Part shown: positions 52,265 through 60,478 of the stretch, in pieces | Layout: every line of letters begins with the position of its first letter | Position numbering within the stretch: position 1 is the stretch's first letter | NCBI RefSeq assembly: GCF_002245215.1 | Contig: NZ_NPMR01000002.1 | Coordinates: 372,001-436,000 of the forward strand | DNA from: Microbacterium sp. Yaish 1 | GTDB taxonomy: Bacteria > Actinomycetota > Actinomycetes > Actinomycetales > Microbacteriaceae | DNA length: 64,000 nt | Direction: 5' to 3' | Notes under the pieces: model-generated | Told to the model about the DNA's origin: nothing | The model's database searches: none | The model's input: the letters and a program-made list of their open reading frames with translations, nothing else | Position numbers and translations under genes: made by a program

Positions 52265-52939
52265 CTAGGCAGGGGGTACGACGCCGCGGACGGGGTTCCC
52301 GTCGCCCGGCTGGATGCGGTACGTGAACGAGCCGCGGTACCGGAAGATCTCGCCCACGAGACACGCCCGCACCCTGACGTCCACCCGTTGCGCCGCGGCA
52401 TCGTCTGGGTCGGCCGTCTCGACGACCGTGACCGCCGCCACCGGCGGAAGCGGCACGCGCACGGCGCCGCAGCGCACGGCGAGGCCCACGGACCGCAACC
52501 GCATCCCGGTGGGACCGGCCTCGGCACGCAGCCGAACCTCCAACCCGCCGCGACGGCCGAGGCGGTCGATGATCTCCCCCGCGCGCGGGCTGGTCATCGC
52601 GTCCACCATCCGACGTCGTGCGCCGTCGAAGAAGAAGTCGCGCTCGCCACGGAGCGTGCCGTCGCGCTGGGGCGTGTTCGTGATCGCGAACGGTACGTCG
52701 GTGCCCGCCTCGGGGAACATCACGCCGTGCGGCGCCAACAGGCGCATCGCGGGCCGCAGCCAGCGCGGCCCGCGATATCCCGCCTCGTCGTAGACGCCCC
52801 GTCCGCGGCCCACGCCCCCGGCGGGTATCGGGCCGAAGTAGGTCCGCAGCACGGGAGGCATCCGCAGAAGATCCGCTCCGAGCGCGCGCTCGTAGATCGA
52901 GCGTCGATCCTCCCGCGTCGCTGCGTCGGTACTGAACAT
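52265..52939 (-). CDS. DUF4166 domain protein
   Basis: This 224-residue protein has the DUF4166 layout: an N-terminal SIYERALGADLLRMPPVLRTYFG, then a beta-rich core (FAITNTPQRDGTLRGERDFFFDGARRRMVDAM) and a C-terminal FRYRGSFTYRIQPGD. No catalytic motif is evident. The ATG at 52939 lies six bases after a TAGGTT -10 box and inside the 14-base palindrome CTGAACATGTTCAG. It is divergent from a YfcH-like epimerase gene with 25 bases between the start codons; DUF4166 proteins are often fused to or beside such epimerases, so they may act together. Confidence 0.82.
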   Translation of the reverse strand: MFSTDAATREDRRSIYERALGADLLRMPPVLRTYFGPIPAGGVGRGRGVYDEAGYRGPRWLRPAMRLLAPHGVMFPEAGTDVPFAITNTPQRDGTLRGERDFFFDGARRRMVDAMTSPRAGEIIDRLGRRGGLEVRLRAEAGPTGMRLRSVGLAVRCGAVRVPLPPVAAVTVVETADPDDAAAQRVDVRVRACLVGEIFRYRGSFTYRIQPGDGNPVRGVVPPA

Positions 52940-52958
52940 GTTCAGAACCTACTACGAT
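52932..52958. promoter_or_regulatory. Palindrome and back-to-back leaderless promoters
   Basis: CTGAACATGTTCAG (52932-52945) is a perfect 14-base palindrome over the DUF4166 start codon. TAGGTT (52951-52946, minus) and TACGAT (52953-52958, plus) are -10 boxes for the divergent genes, each six bases from its ATG. Confidence 0.55.
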
Positions 52959-52964
52959 GACGTC

Positions 52965-53981
52965 ATGACCGACACCCCACGCCGCGCCGTCGTCGCCGGC
53001 GCGTCCGGCTTCATCGGCACCGAGATCGTCGACGCCCTGACAGCGGACGGCTACACCGTCGACACGATCGGGCGTACGGCGGAGACCACGTGGCAGGACA
53101 CCGGCGCCATCGACCGTCTCGTGGACGGCGCAGACATCCTGGTCAACCTCGCGGGCAGATCGGTGGACTGTCGCTACACGGACCACAACCGCGACGAGAT
53201 CCTGCGCTCCCGCGTGGCGACGACGCAGACACTCTCCGGCGCCGTCCGTCGCGCCGCGGTCCCCCCGCGGCTGTGGATCAACGCGTCGACGGCGACGATC
53301 TACCGTCACGCGGTCGACCGCCCGAACTCCGAATCCGCCGGAGAGCTCGGAACGGGGTTCTCGGTCGACGTCGCGCGGGCCTGGGAGGCCGCGTTCTTCG
53401 GCGAGGATCTTCCCGGAACACGCCGCGTCGCCCTCCGAATGGCCATCGTGCTGGGCGCCGGGCCCGCCACCGCCATGCTGCTGACGCTCGCGCGCCTGGG
53501 CCTCGGTGGCGCGCAGATCGACGGTCCGATCATCCCGCACCGCCGCTATCGCGGCATCGGCGATCAGCCGACCGGGAGCACCGCACCCTGGTATCGCACG
53601 CGTGGGCGACAGCGTTTCAGCTGGGTGCACATCGACGATGTCGTGGGCGCGCTGCGGTGGGTCGACACGCACGAGGACCTCGCGGGGGTCGTCAACGTCG
53701 CGAGCCCGCACGCCTCGGACAACCGCACCCTCATGCGAGAGCTCCGCTCGATCGTCGGCATGCCGTTCGGCATCCCCTCGTGGAGGTGGATGCTCGAACC
53801 GGCGATGTGGCTCCTGCGCACCGAACCGGAACTCGTGCTGAAGAGCCGCTGGGTCGTTCCCGAGCGCCTCGTCGACACGGGATACCGGTTCCGCTACACC
53901 GAGCTGGCTGACGCCCTCCGCGTCGCCGCCGGATCGATCAGGCGTCGACCGGGACGGCCGAGACGGTCCGGTCGATCGTGA
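52965..53981 (+). CDS. TIGR01777/YfcH-like NAD-dependent epimerase
   Basis: This 338-residue SDR-type protein has the nucleotide loop [17 protein letters not shown], then [31 protein letters not shown] and the C-terminal DUF1731 region. The YfcH pattern includes [17 protein letters not shown] and the [13 protein letters not shown] motif. The substrate is unknown. The ATG at 52965 follows a TACGAT -10 box by six bases. The last 44 bases ([13 protein letters not shown] tail) overlap the converging mnmA gene and probably result from stop-codon loss. Confidence 0.88.
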   Translation: MTDTPRRAVVAGASGFIGTEIVDALTADGYTVDTIGRTAETTWQDTGAIDRLVDGADILVNLAGRSVDCRYTDHNRDEILRSRVATTQTLSGAVRRAAVPPRLWINASTATIYRHAVDRPNSESAGELGTGFSVDVARAWEAAFFGEDLPGTRRVALRMAIVLGAGPATAMLLTLARLGLGGAQIDGPIIPHRRYRGIGDQPTGSTAPWYRTRGRQRFSWVHIDDVVGALRWVDTHEDLAGVVNVASPHASDNRTLMRELRSIVGMPFGIPSWRWMLEPAMWLLRTEPELVLKSRWVVPERLVDTGYRFRYTELADALRVAAGSIRRRPGRPRRSGRS

Positions 53982-55035
53982 ACTGTCCGAGCACGCGCGA
54001 TCCCTCGTAGATCACGGCCGTCTGCCCCGGAGCCACACCGTCGAACGGCGTGTCGGGGATGACCACGATCTCGTTCTCGGTGATCTCGGCTCGCGCCGGG
54101 ACCGGGTCGGCGTGCGCCCGGATCTGTGCTTCGCAGTCGAAGACGCGCTCGGACGGCGCCCGCCCTGCCCAGGTGAACCGGCCGCCCGCGATCTCGGCGG
54201 TCGCCAGCGCCTCCTTCGGACCCACCACGACACGGTTGTCGACCGGTCGCACCTCGAGCACGAAGCGGGGCTTGCCATCCGGCGCCGGAACACCCAGCTG
54301 CAGCCCACGGCGCTGACCCACGGTGAACGCGTGAGCGCCCTCGTGACGCCCGACGACCGCTCCGGTGCGATCGACGATCTCGCCGGCCTCCGCCCCGACC
54401 TTCTCGGCGAGCCACCCGCGGGTGTCGCCGTCGGGGATGAAGCAGATGTCGTGACTGTCGGGCTTCTGCGCCACCGTCAGACCGCGCTCGGCCGCCTCCG
54501 CGCGCACCTCCGCCTTCGAGGGCGTCGACCCGAGGGGGAAGTACGTGTGGGCGAGCTGCTCCGCGGTGAGCACGCCGAGCACATACGACTGGTCCTTCGT
54601 GGCATCCGACGCGCGATGAAGCTCGCGCCCCTCGGGACCGTCGACCAGGAGGGCGTAGTGACCGGTGCAGACCGCATCGAAGCCGAGCTCGATCGCGCGT
54701 TCGAGGAGCGCCGCGAACTTGATCTTCTCGTTGCAGCGCATGCAGGGGTTCGGCGTCCGGCCGGCGCGGTACTCCGAGACGAAGTCATCGATGACGTCGT
54801 CTCGGAATCGCTCGGAGAAGTCCCAGACGTAGAAGGGGATGCCGAGCAGATCGGCGGCCCGGCGAGCATCCATCGCGTCCTCGATCGTGCAGCAGCCGCG
54901 GCTGCCGGCGCGCAGGGTGCCGCCGGCGCGCGAGAGCGCGAGGTGCACGCCGACCACGTCGTGTCCGGCGTCGACGGCTCGGGCCGCAGCGACCGCCGAG
55001 TCGACGCCGCCGCTCATCGCCGCCAGTACTCGCAT
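53938..55035 (-). CDS. mnmA: tRNA-specific 2-thiouridylase MnmA
   Basis: This 365-residue enzyme adds sulfur to U34 of tRNA-Lys/Glu/Gln. The PP-loop is [12 protein letters not shown]; the two catalytic cysteines are in [12 protein letters not shown] and [15 protein letters not shown]. The latter and CTGHYALL are standard, followed by the beta-barrel domain. The cysteine desulfurase gene just upstream probably supplies the sulfur. I start at ATG 55035, six bases after a TAGACT box (55047-55042). The TAGACT box suggests its own promoter despite the adjacent gene. Confidence 0.95.
   Translation of the reverse strand: MRVLAAMSGGVDSAVAAARAVDAGHDVVGVHLALSRAGGTLRAGSRGCCTIEDAMDARRAADLLGIPFYVWDFSERFRDDVIDDFVSEYRAGRTPNPCMRCNEKIKFAALLERAIELGFDAVCTGHYALLVDGPEGRELHRASDATKDQSYVLGVLTAEQLAHTYFPLGSTPSKAEVRAEAAERGLTVAQKPDSHDICFIPDGDTRGWLAEKVGAEAGEIVDRTGAVVGRHEGAHAFTVGQRRGLQLGVPAPDGKPRFVLEVRPVDNRVVVGPKEALATAEIAGGRFTWAGRAPSERVFDCEAQIRAHADPVPARAEITENEIVVIPDTPFDGVAPGQTAVIYEGSRVLGQFTIDRTVSAVPVDA
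53945..53975. terminator. Possible bidirectional hairpin at mnmA/epimerase overlap
   Basis: An 8-bp perfect stem (53945-53952 with 53968-53975) plus one G-T pair encloses a loop of about 14 bases. It lies in the overlapping ends of the two converging genes. Confidence 0.35.
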
Positions 55036-55041
55036 CACTCC

Positions 55042-55047
55042 AGTCTA
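55042..55047 (-). promoter_or_regulatory. -10 box of mnmA (leaderless)
   Basis: TAGACT on the minus strand is followed by six bases and the ATG at 55035. Confidence 0.45.
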
Positions 55048-56232
55048 GGTGCGGCTCGCACGCCCGGCTCGGGCGGCGACCGCACGCCGGTGGACCTCGG
55101 GGAGGGCGGCCAGGAAGGCATCGACGTCCGCTTGCGTGCTCGTGCGGCCGAGGGTCAGACGCAGCACGGCGCGCGCGTCGTCCGCCTCCCGTCCCAGCGC
55201 GAGCACGACGTGCGACGGCTCGGTGACGCCCGCCTGGCACGCCGAACCGGTCGACACCGCGATCCCGGCGGTGTCGAACAGGAACAGCAGGGTCTCGCCG
55301 ATCGTGCCCGGGAAGAGCACGTGCACGTTGCCCGGCAGCCGGTCGTGGAGGTCGCCCAGGATCTCGGCCGAGGGGACGAGCGAGCGGATGCCATCGATGA
55401 GGCGGTCGCGAAGGCCCTCGAGCCGGACCGCCTCCCGCACGCGCTCGGCTTCGGCGTTCCCGAGCGCCGCGGCGAATGCCGCCGCACCCGCGACGTCCGG
55501 GGTGCCCGCGCGCAGCCCCCGCTGCTGACCGCCGCCGTGGGCGAGCGGCGTCAGCTGCGCGTGGCGCGACACGACGAGGGCACCGGTGCCCACGGGAGCG
55601 CCGACCTTGTGGCCGGACACCGACATCGTCACCAGGCCGTGCGGCGCGGAGCCTGCGTCCCGCCAGGCGGCGAAGTCGAGGGGGACGCTCCCGAGCGCCG
55701 CGACCGCATCCAGGTGCAACGGCACCGCCGCGTCGCGCGCCGCCCGGGCCAGGGCGGCCGCGTCGTTGCGCGTCCCCACCTCGTTGTTGGCGACGAGGGC
55801 GGTCGCCAGGGCAGCCCCGGGCAGCGCCTCGGCGAACACCGCGGGATCGATGCGGCCGACGTGATCGAGGCCGACGGGGCGCACCGCGGCGCCCCATCGC
55901 GCCGCGAGCCAGGCGACCGCATCGACCGTCGCGTGATGCTCGCCGTCGGGCAGCACGATCGGCCCCGTGGCGGGACCCTCGGCGGCGAGCCAGAGGCCCT
56001 TGACGGCCAGATTGATCGCCTCGGTCCCGCCCGATGTGAAGACGACCTCGATCGGCTCGCAGCCGAGCGCCGCGGCGACGGCATCCCGCGCATCCTCCAG
56101 GAGGCGACGAGCGGCTTGACCCGCGCCGTGCACGGACGAGGCGTTGCCGAGGGTCTCCTGCGCCGAGAGCCAGGCGTCGCGCGCTTCCGGTCGGAGCGCG
56201 GTCGTCGCCGCATGATCGAGATAGACGACCAT
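55045..56232 (-). CDS. Cysteine desulfurase (NifS/IscS family)
   Basis: This 395-residue PLP enzyme takes sulfur from cysteine as a persulfide. The start YLDHAATTALRPEARDAW is the family signature, the PLP lysine is in SVSGHKVGAPVGTGAL, and the active-site cysteine in VSTGSACQAGV. It probably feeds sulfur to MnmA encoded just downstream. The ATG at 56232 has a strong site (GAGGAGGT); the GTG at 56253 has none. A TACAGT -10 (56270-56265) gives a leader of about 25 bases. Confidence 0.93.
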   Translation of the reverse strand: MVVYLDHAATTALRPEARDAWLSAQETLGNASSVHGAGQAARRLLEDARDAVAAALGCEPIEVVFTSGGTEAINLAVKGLWLAAEGPATGPIVLPDGEHHATVDAVAWLAARWGAAVRPVGLDHVGRIDPAVFAEALPGAALATALVANNEVGTRNDAAALARAARDAAVPLHLDAVAALGSVPLDFAAWRDAGSAPHGLVTMSVSGHKVGAPVGTGALVVSRHAQLTPLAHGGGQQRGLRAGTPDVAGAAAFAAALGNAEAERVREAVRLEGLRDRLIDGIRSLVPSAEILGDLHDRLPGNVHVLFPGTIGETLLFLFDTAGIAVSTGSACQAGVTEPSHVVLALGREADDARAVLRLTLGRTSTQADVDAFLAALPEVHRRAVAARAGRASRT

Positions 56233-56263
56233 CCCACCTCCTCGGGCGTTCACCGTCGCTCAT

Positions 56264-56270
56264 TACTGTA
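56264..56270. promoter_or_regulatory. Overlapping divergent -10 boxes, glgX / desulfurase
   Basis: TACTGT on the plus strand (56264-56269) lies seven bases before the glgX ATG. TACAGT on the minus strand (56270-56265) can drive the desulfurase gene. Both share the same seven base pairs. Confidence 0.45.
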
Positions 56271-56276
56271 GATCGC

Positions 56277-58346
56277 ATGCCCGACAGCACCCGCCCGGCC
56301 GGACTGCACGACCCCCGCTTCACCGATCTCGGCGTGACCCTCCGTGATGACGGCGGCACGATCCGCGTCTGGTCCGAGCGGGCGACGTCGATCGACGTCG
56401 TGCTGTTCGACGACGACGACCTCGACTGGGCCGTCGACGAGCGGCCGCTCTCCCCCATCGGCGGGGGCGTCTGGGAGGCCGACATCGAGACGCTGCGCGC
56501 CGGTGTCCGTTACGCCCTGCGCGTCGACGGTCCCCACGGACCGGGCGACGTCTTCAACCCGCAGACTCTCCTGCTCGACCCCTACGGGCGGGGCATCGTC
56601 TCCGGCGCCCCGGGCGACCACCGCTCGGTCGCCGTGGATCCCGCATTCGATTGGGGCGGAATCGGCAAGCCACGCGTGCCACGCGATCGGACGGTCATCT
56701 ACGAGGCGCACGTGAAGGGGCTGACGAAGCGGCATCCCGACATCCCGCCGGCGCTGCACGGCACGTACGCCGGACTCGGTCACCCCGCCATGATCGACCA
56801 CTTCCTCTCGCTCGGCGTGACGAGCGTCGAGCTGCTGCCGATCCACGCGTTCGAGAGCGAGCCGCGTCTGCTCGCGCTCGGTTTGGCCAACTACTGGGGC
56901 TACAACACCCTCGGGTACTTCGCCCCGCACGCCGCATATGCGACGCAGGACGCCCGTCGCAGCGGCCCCACCGCCGTCCTGAAGGAGATCAAGCGCACGG
57001 TGCGGGCCCTCCACGCCGCCGGCATCGAGGTCATCCTGGATGTCGTCTACAACCACACCGCCGAACTGGAGCTGGGCGGGCCGCGGTCGAGCTTCCGCGG
57101 AATCGACAATCGTGCCTATTACCGACAGCACGACGACGGCGCGTACATCGACGTGACCGGATGCGGCAACGCCGTCGACACCTCGACGGACGCCGCGGCC
57201 CGGCTCGTCCTCGATTCGCTGCGGTACTGGAGTCAGGAGGTGCAGATCGACGGGTTCCGCTTCGATCTCGCCGTCACGCTCGGTCGCGACGCCCAGCACG
57301 TCTTCGATCCCGAGCATCCCTTGCTGCGGGCGATCGCCGAGGACCCGGTGCTGCGCGACGACAAGATCATCGCCGAGCCCTGGGATGTCGGACTCGGCGG
57401 ATGGCACACCGGCGGCTTCGGCGACGGATGGCAGGAGTGGAACGACCGGTACCGCGACGGTGTCCGCAACTTCTGGCTCAGCGACATCGACTATCTGCGA
57501 CGCGCCGGCACCTCGCCGGCGGGCGTAGGAGGTCTCGCCACCCACCTCGCCGGATCGGCGCCGTTGTTCGGCCCGGAGCGCGGCCCGCTGGCTGGAGTGA
57601 ACTTCATCACGGCGCACGACGGCTTCACGCTGCGCGACCTCGTGTCGTACGACGTCAAGCACAACGATGCCAACGGCGAGGAGGGCAGGGACGGCGCCGA
57701 GACGAACCGGTCGTTCAATCACGGCGCGGAGGGCGAGACCTCGCTCGAGCACATCGTCTCCGCGCGACGCCGCGCCGTCCGCAACCTCGTCGGAACACTG
57801 CTGCTGTCCGCCGGCGTGCCGATGCTGACGGCGGGTGACGAGATGGGCCGCACCCAGCTCGGCAACAACAACGCCTACTGCCACGACAGCGCCCTGACCT
57901 GGCTCGACTGGCAGCTCGCCGACTGGCAGGTCGACCTGCTCGCGCACGTGCGGACGCTGACGCGGCTGCGCGCCGAGAACCCCGCGCTCCGCCCCGTACG
58001 ATACGCGGACCCGGACGCCGAGGTCCCCGAGGCGTCGGTCATGCACTGGTTCGACGCTCACGGAGAGCCGATGACGGAGGCGACGTGGACCGATCCGGAG
58101 CAGCGCACCCTGCAGTACGTCGCGACCTCGACGCCGGCCCACGAACCCGACAACCGCGTGCTCATCGTCATTCACGGGCGAGAAGATGACGCCGAGGTCG
58201 TGCTGCCCGCCGTCGGCTCGGCATCCTCGTTCGTCACGCTGTGGTCGAGCGCAGACGAGCGACCGCTCGAGAACGGCGCACGATTGGCCCCGGGCGACCG
58301 TCTGGCCGTGTCGGGACCGACGCTGCTTTTGCTCAGAGCCGAGTAA
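56277..58346 (+). CDS. glgX: Glycogen debranching enzyme GlgX
   Basis: This 689-residue isoamylase-type enzyme (GH13) hydrolyses alpha-1,6 branches of glycogen. An N-terminal CBM48-like domain (residues about 10-100) precedes the catalytic barrel with VILDVVYNHTAE, the nucleophile aspartate in IDGFRFDLAVTL, the acid glutamate in IIAEPWDVG and NFITAHDGFTLRDLVSYDVKHNDANGE. The ATG at 56277 follows a TACTGT -10 by seven bases. glgE and glgB follow, so synthesis and breakdown genes of alpha-glucan sit together. Confidence 0.95.
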   Translation: MPDSTRPAGLHDPRFTDLGVTLRDDGGTIRVWSERATSIDVVLFDDDDLDWAVDERPLSPIGGGVWEADIETLRAGVRYALRVDGPHGPGDVFNPQTLLLDPYGRGIVSGAPGDHRSVAVDPAFDWGGIGKPRVPRDRTVIYEAHVKGLTKRHPDIPPALHGTYAGLGHPAMIDHFLSLGVTSVELLPIHAFESEPRLLALGLANYWGYNTLGYFAPHAAYATQDARRSGPTAVLKEIKRTVRALHAAGIEVILDVVYNHTAELELGGPRSSFRGIDNRAYYRQHDDGAYIDVTGCGNAVDTSTDAAARLVLDSLRYWSQEVQIDGFRFDLAVTLGRDAQHVFDPEHPLLRAIAEDPVLRDDKIIAEPWDVGLGGWHTGGFGDGWQEWNDRYRDGVRNFWLSDIDYLRRAGTSPAGVGGLATHLAGSAPLFGPERGPLAGVNFITAHDGFTLRDLVSYDVKHNDANGEEGRDGAETNRSFNHGAEGETSLEHIVSARRRAVRNLVGTLLLSAGVPMLTAGDEMGRTQLGNNNAYCHDSALTWLDWQLADWQVDLLAHVRTLTRLRAENPALRPVRYADPDAEVPEASVMHWFDAHGEPMTEATWTDPEQRTLQYVATSTPAHEPDNRVLIVIHGREDDAEVVLPAVGSASSFVTLWSSADERPLENGARLAPGDRLAVSGPTLLLLRAE

Positions 58347-58381
58347 GGCGCAAGCCCGTTTTTCGAACTGCTGCACCGCGA

Positions 58382-58387
58382 TATGTT
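58382..58387 (+). promoter_or_regulatory. -10 box of glgE-glgB (leaderless)
   Basis: TATGTT is followed by six bases and the GTG at 58394. Confidence 0.5.
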
Positions 58388-58393
58388 CGAGCC

Positions 58394-60478
58394 GTGGCAT
58401 CAACGACGCGCACGACCTCACCCGCCCCGTTCCGCAGCACCGCCGAGATTCCCGGCCGGACCGCCGCGCCGCTTCCGTCGGCCGGCGACACCGTCACGGG
58501 ACGCATCCCGCTCCAGCGGCCCGCCCCCTCGGTCCCGGGCGACCGGTTCCGCCCCTCGGCCTTCGCCGGCGAAGCCGTGCCGTTCCGCGTCACGGCGTTC
58601 CGCGAAGGGCACGACTCGATCGGCGTGCATCTGCGGCTGTTCTCGCCCGACGGGCGAGAGTCGTTGCACCGCTTGACCCCTCTCAACGACGGGTTCGATC
58701 GGTGGTCCGTCCTCATCGCCCCGCTCGCCGAGGGCGTCTGGCGTTTCCGCTACGAAGCCTTCGGCGACGACTTCGCCACCTGGCAGCACGCCGCGGCCAT
58801 CAAGATCGCGGCCGGAGTCGACGTCGCCCTCATGCGCGAGGCGGGGGCTCTCCTGCTGGCGCGCGCCGCCGCAGACAAGACCCGCCCCGCAGCCGAGCGC
58901 AGACTCCTCGAGAAGGCCGCGGCGCGCCTGAGGGATGCGGCCGCCGACGCGGTGGATGCGCTCGCGGTCGTCCGCGACGCCGATCTCGCGCGCATCTTCG
59001 CCGATCGCCCGCTGCAGTCCCTCGTCACGGTCGGTGACGAGCACGAGCTGCTCGTCGAGCGCGAGCGCGCCGGAGTCGGCGCCTGGTACGAGTTCTTCCC
59101 GCGGTCGGAGGGTGCCGAGCGGCTCGCCGACGGCACCGTCCGCAGCGGCACCTTCGTGACCGCGCGCGACCGGTTGCCTGCGGTCGCCGCGATGGGATTC
59201 GACGTCCTCTACCTCCCTCCGATCCACCCGATCGGGCGCACCCACCGCAAGGGCCCGAACAACACCCTGACCGCCGGTCCGGACGATCCCGGATCGCCCT
59301 GGGCCATCGGCGGTCCCGAGGGCGGTCACGACACCGTGCATCCCGACCTGGGGACACTCGACGACTTCCGTGGATTCCTCGCCGCGGCTTCGGACGCCGG
59401 TCTGGAGATCGCGCTCGACCTCGCGCTGCAGGCATCCCCCGACCACCCGTGGGTCGCCGAGCACCCCGAGTGGTTCACGACCCTTCCCGACGGCTCGATC
59501 GCGTACGCCGAGAACCCGCCGAAGAAGTACCAGGACATCTACCCGGTCAACTTCGACAACGACCCCGCCGGCATCCGTGCCGAGGTCCTGCGCGTCGTCC
59601 GGCACTGGATCGCGCAAGGCGTGCGCATCTTCCGCGTCGACAACCCGCACACCAAGCCGCTGCAGTTCTGGGAGTGGCTCATCGCGACGATCGCAGACGA
59701 GACTCCCGGGGTCGTCTTCCTCGCAGAGGCGTTCACGCGACCCGCTCCCATGCAGGGCCTCGCGATGGTCGGCTTCCAGCAGAGCTACTCGTACTTCACC
59801 TGGCGGAACACCAAGGAGGAACTCGAGGAGTTCCTCACCTCCGTGGCTCACGACACGGCGGACTTCATGCGCCCGAACCTCTTCGTGAACACCCCCGACA
59901 TCCTCACGGAGTACCTGCAGTACGGCGGACGCCCCGCCTACAAGATCCGCGCCGCCATCGCCGCGACCGCCGGCGCCTCGTACGGGGTGTACGCGGGATA
60001 CGAACTCGTCGAGAACGTCGCCCGGCCCGGTTCGGAAGAGAACATCGACAATGAGAAGTACGAGTACAAGTTCCGCGACTGGGAGGGTGCCGAGGCGCGC
60101 GGGGAGTCGCTCGCCCCGTTCCTCACCCGCCTGAACGAAATCCGCCGGGCCCATCCCGCGCTGCGGCAGCTGCGCAACCTCTCCTTCCACTGGTCCGACG
60201 ACGACGCCATCGTCGTCTTCTCCAAGCACCTGCCCGCCGCGCTGACCGCCGACGGTGTGGCCGACACGATTCTGGTCGTCGTGAACGTGGATCCGCATTC
60301 CGCGCGCGAGACGACCGTGCATCTCGACACATCGGTCTGGGGCGTCGCACCGGGCGATGAGTACGAGGTCGAAGACCTGCTCACCGGATCGGTCTGGACC
60401 TGGAACGACCACAACTATGTGCGCCTCGACGCTTTCGTCGAACCTGTGCACATCCTCCACGTGAAGGAACGCCGATGA
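58394..60478 (+). CDS. glgE: Alpha-1,4-glucan:maltose-1-phosphate maltosyltransferase
   Basis: This 694-residue GH13 enzyme extends alpha-glucan from maltose 1-phosphate. GlgE-specific features are AGVGAWYEFFPRSEGAERLADGTVRSGTF, VLYLPPIHPIGRTHRKGPNNTL, EFF-to-barrel region FRVDNPHTKPLQFWEWLIATI (nucleophile aspartate) and VVFLAEAFTRPAPMQGLAMVGFQQSYSYFTWR (acid glutamate). The N-terminal 50 residues are Pro/Thr-rich and variable. GTG 58394 follows a TATGTT -10 box; the frame upstream overlaps glgX. glgB overlaps its stop (ATGA). TreS and Pep2, which make the donor, are not in this window. Confidence 0.94.
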   Translation: MASTTRTTSPAPFRSTAEIPGRTAAPLPSAGDTVTGRIPLQRPAPSVPGDRFRPSAFAGEAVPFRVTAFREGHDSIGVHLRLFSPDGRESLHRLTPLNDGFDRWSVLIAPLAEGVWRFRYEAFGDDFATWQHAAAIKIAAGVDVALMREAGALLLARAAADKTRPAAERRLLEKAAARLRDAAADAVDALAVVRDADLARIFADRPLQSLVTVGDEHELLVERERAGVGAWYEFFPRSEGAERLADGTVRSGTFVTARDRLPAVAAMGFDVLYLPPIHPIGRTHRKGPNNTLTAGPDDPGSPWAIGGPEGGHDTVHPDLGTLDDFRGFLAAASDAGLEIALDLALQASPDHPWVAEHPEWFTTLPDGSIAYAENPPKKYQDIYPVNFDNDPAGIRAEVLRVVRHWIAQGVRIFRVDNPHTKPLQFWEWLIATIADETPGVVFLAEAFTRPAPMQGLAMVGFQQSYSYFTWRNTKEELEEFLTSVAHDTADFMRPNLFVNTPDILTEYLQYGGRPAYKIRAAIAATAGASYGVYAGYELVENVARPGSEENIDNEKYEYKFRDWEGAEARGESLAPFLTRLNEIRRAHPALRQLRNLSFHWSDDDAIVVFSKHLPAALTADGVADTILVVVNVDPHSARETTVHLDTSVWGVAPGDEYEVEDLLTGSVWTWNDHNYVRLDAFVEPVHILHVKERR

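Noticed and set aside
56250..60460. Two long minus-strand frames opposite glgX and glgE
   Set aside because: They mirror GH13 genes with intact catalytic residues and show antisense-type composition only.
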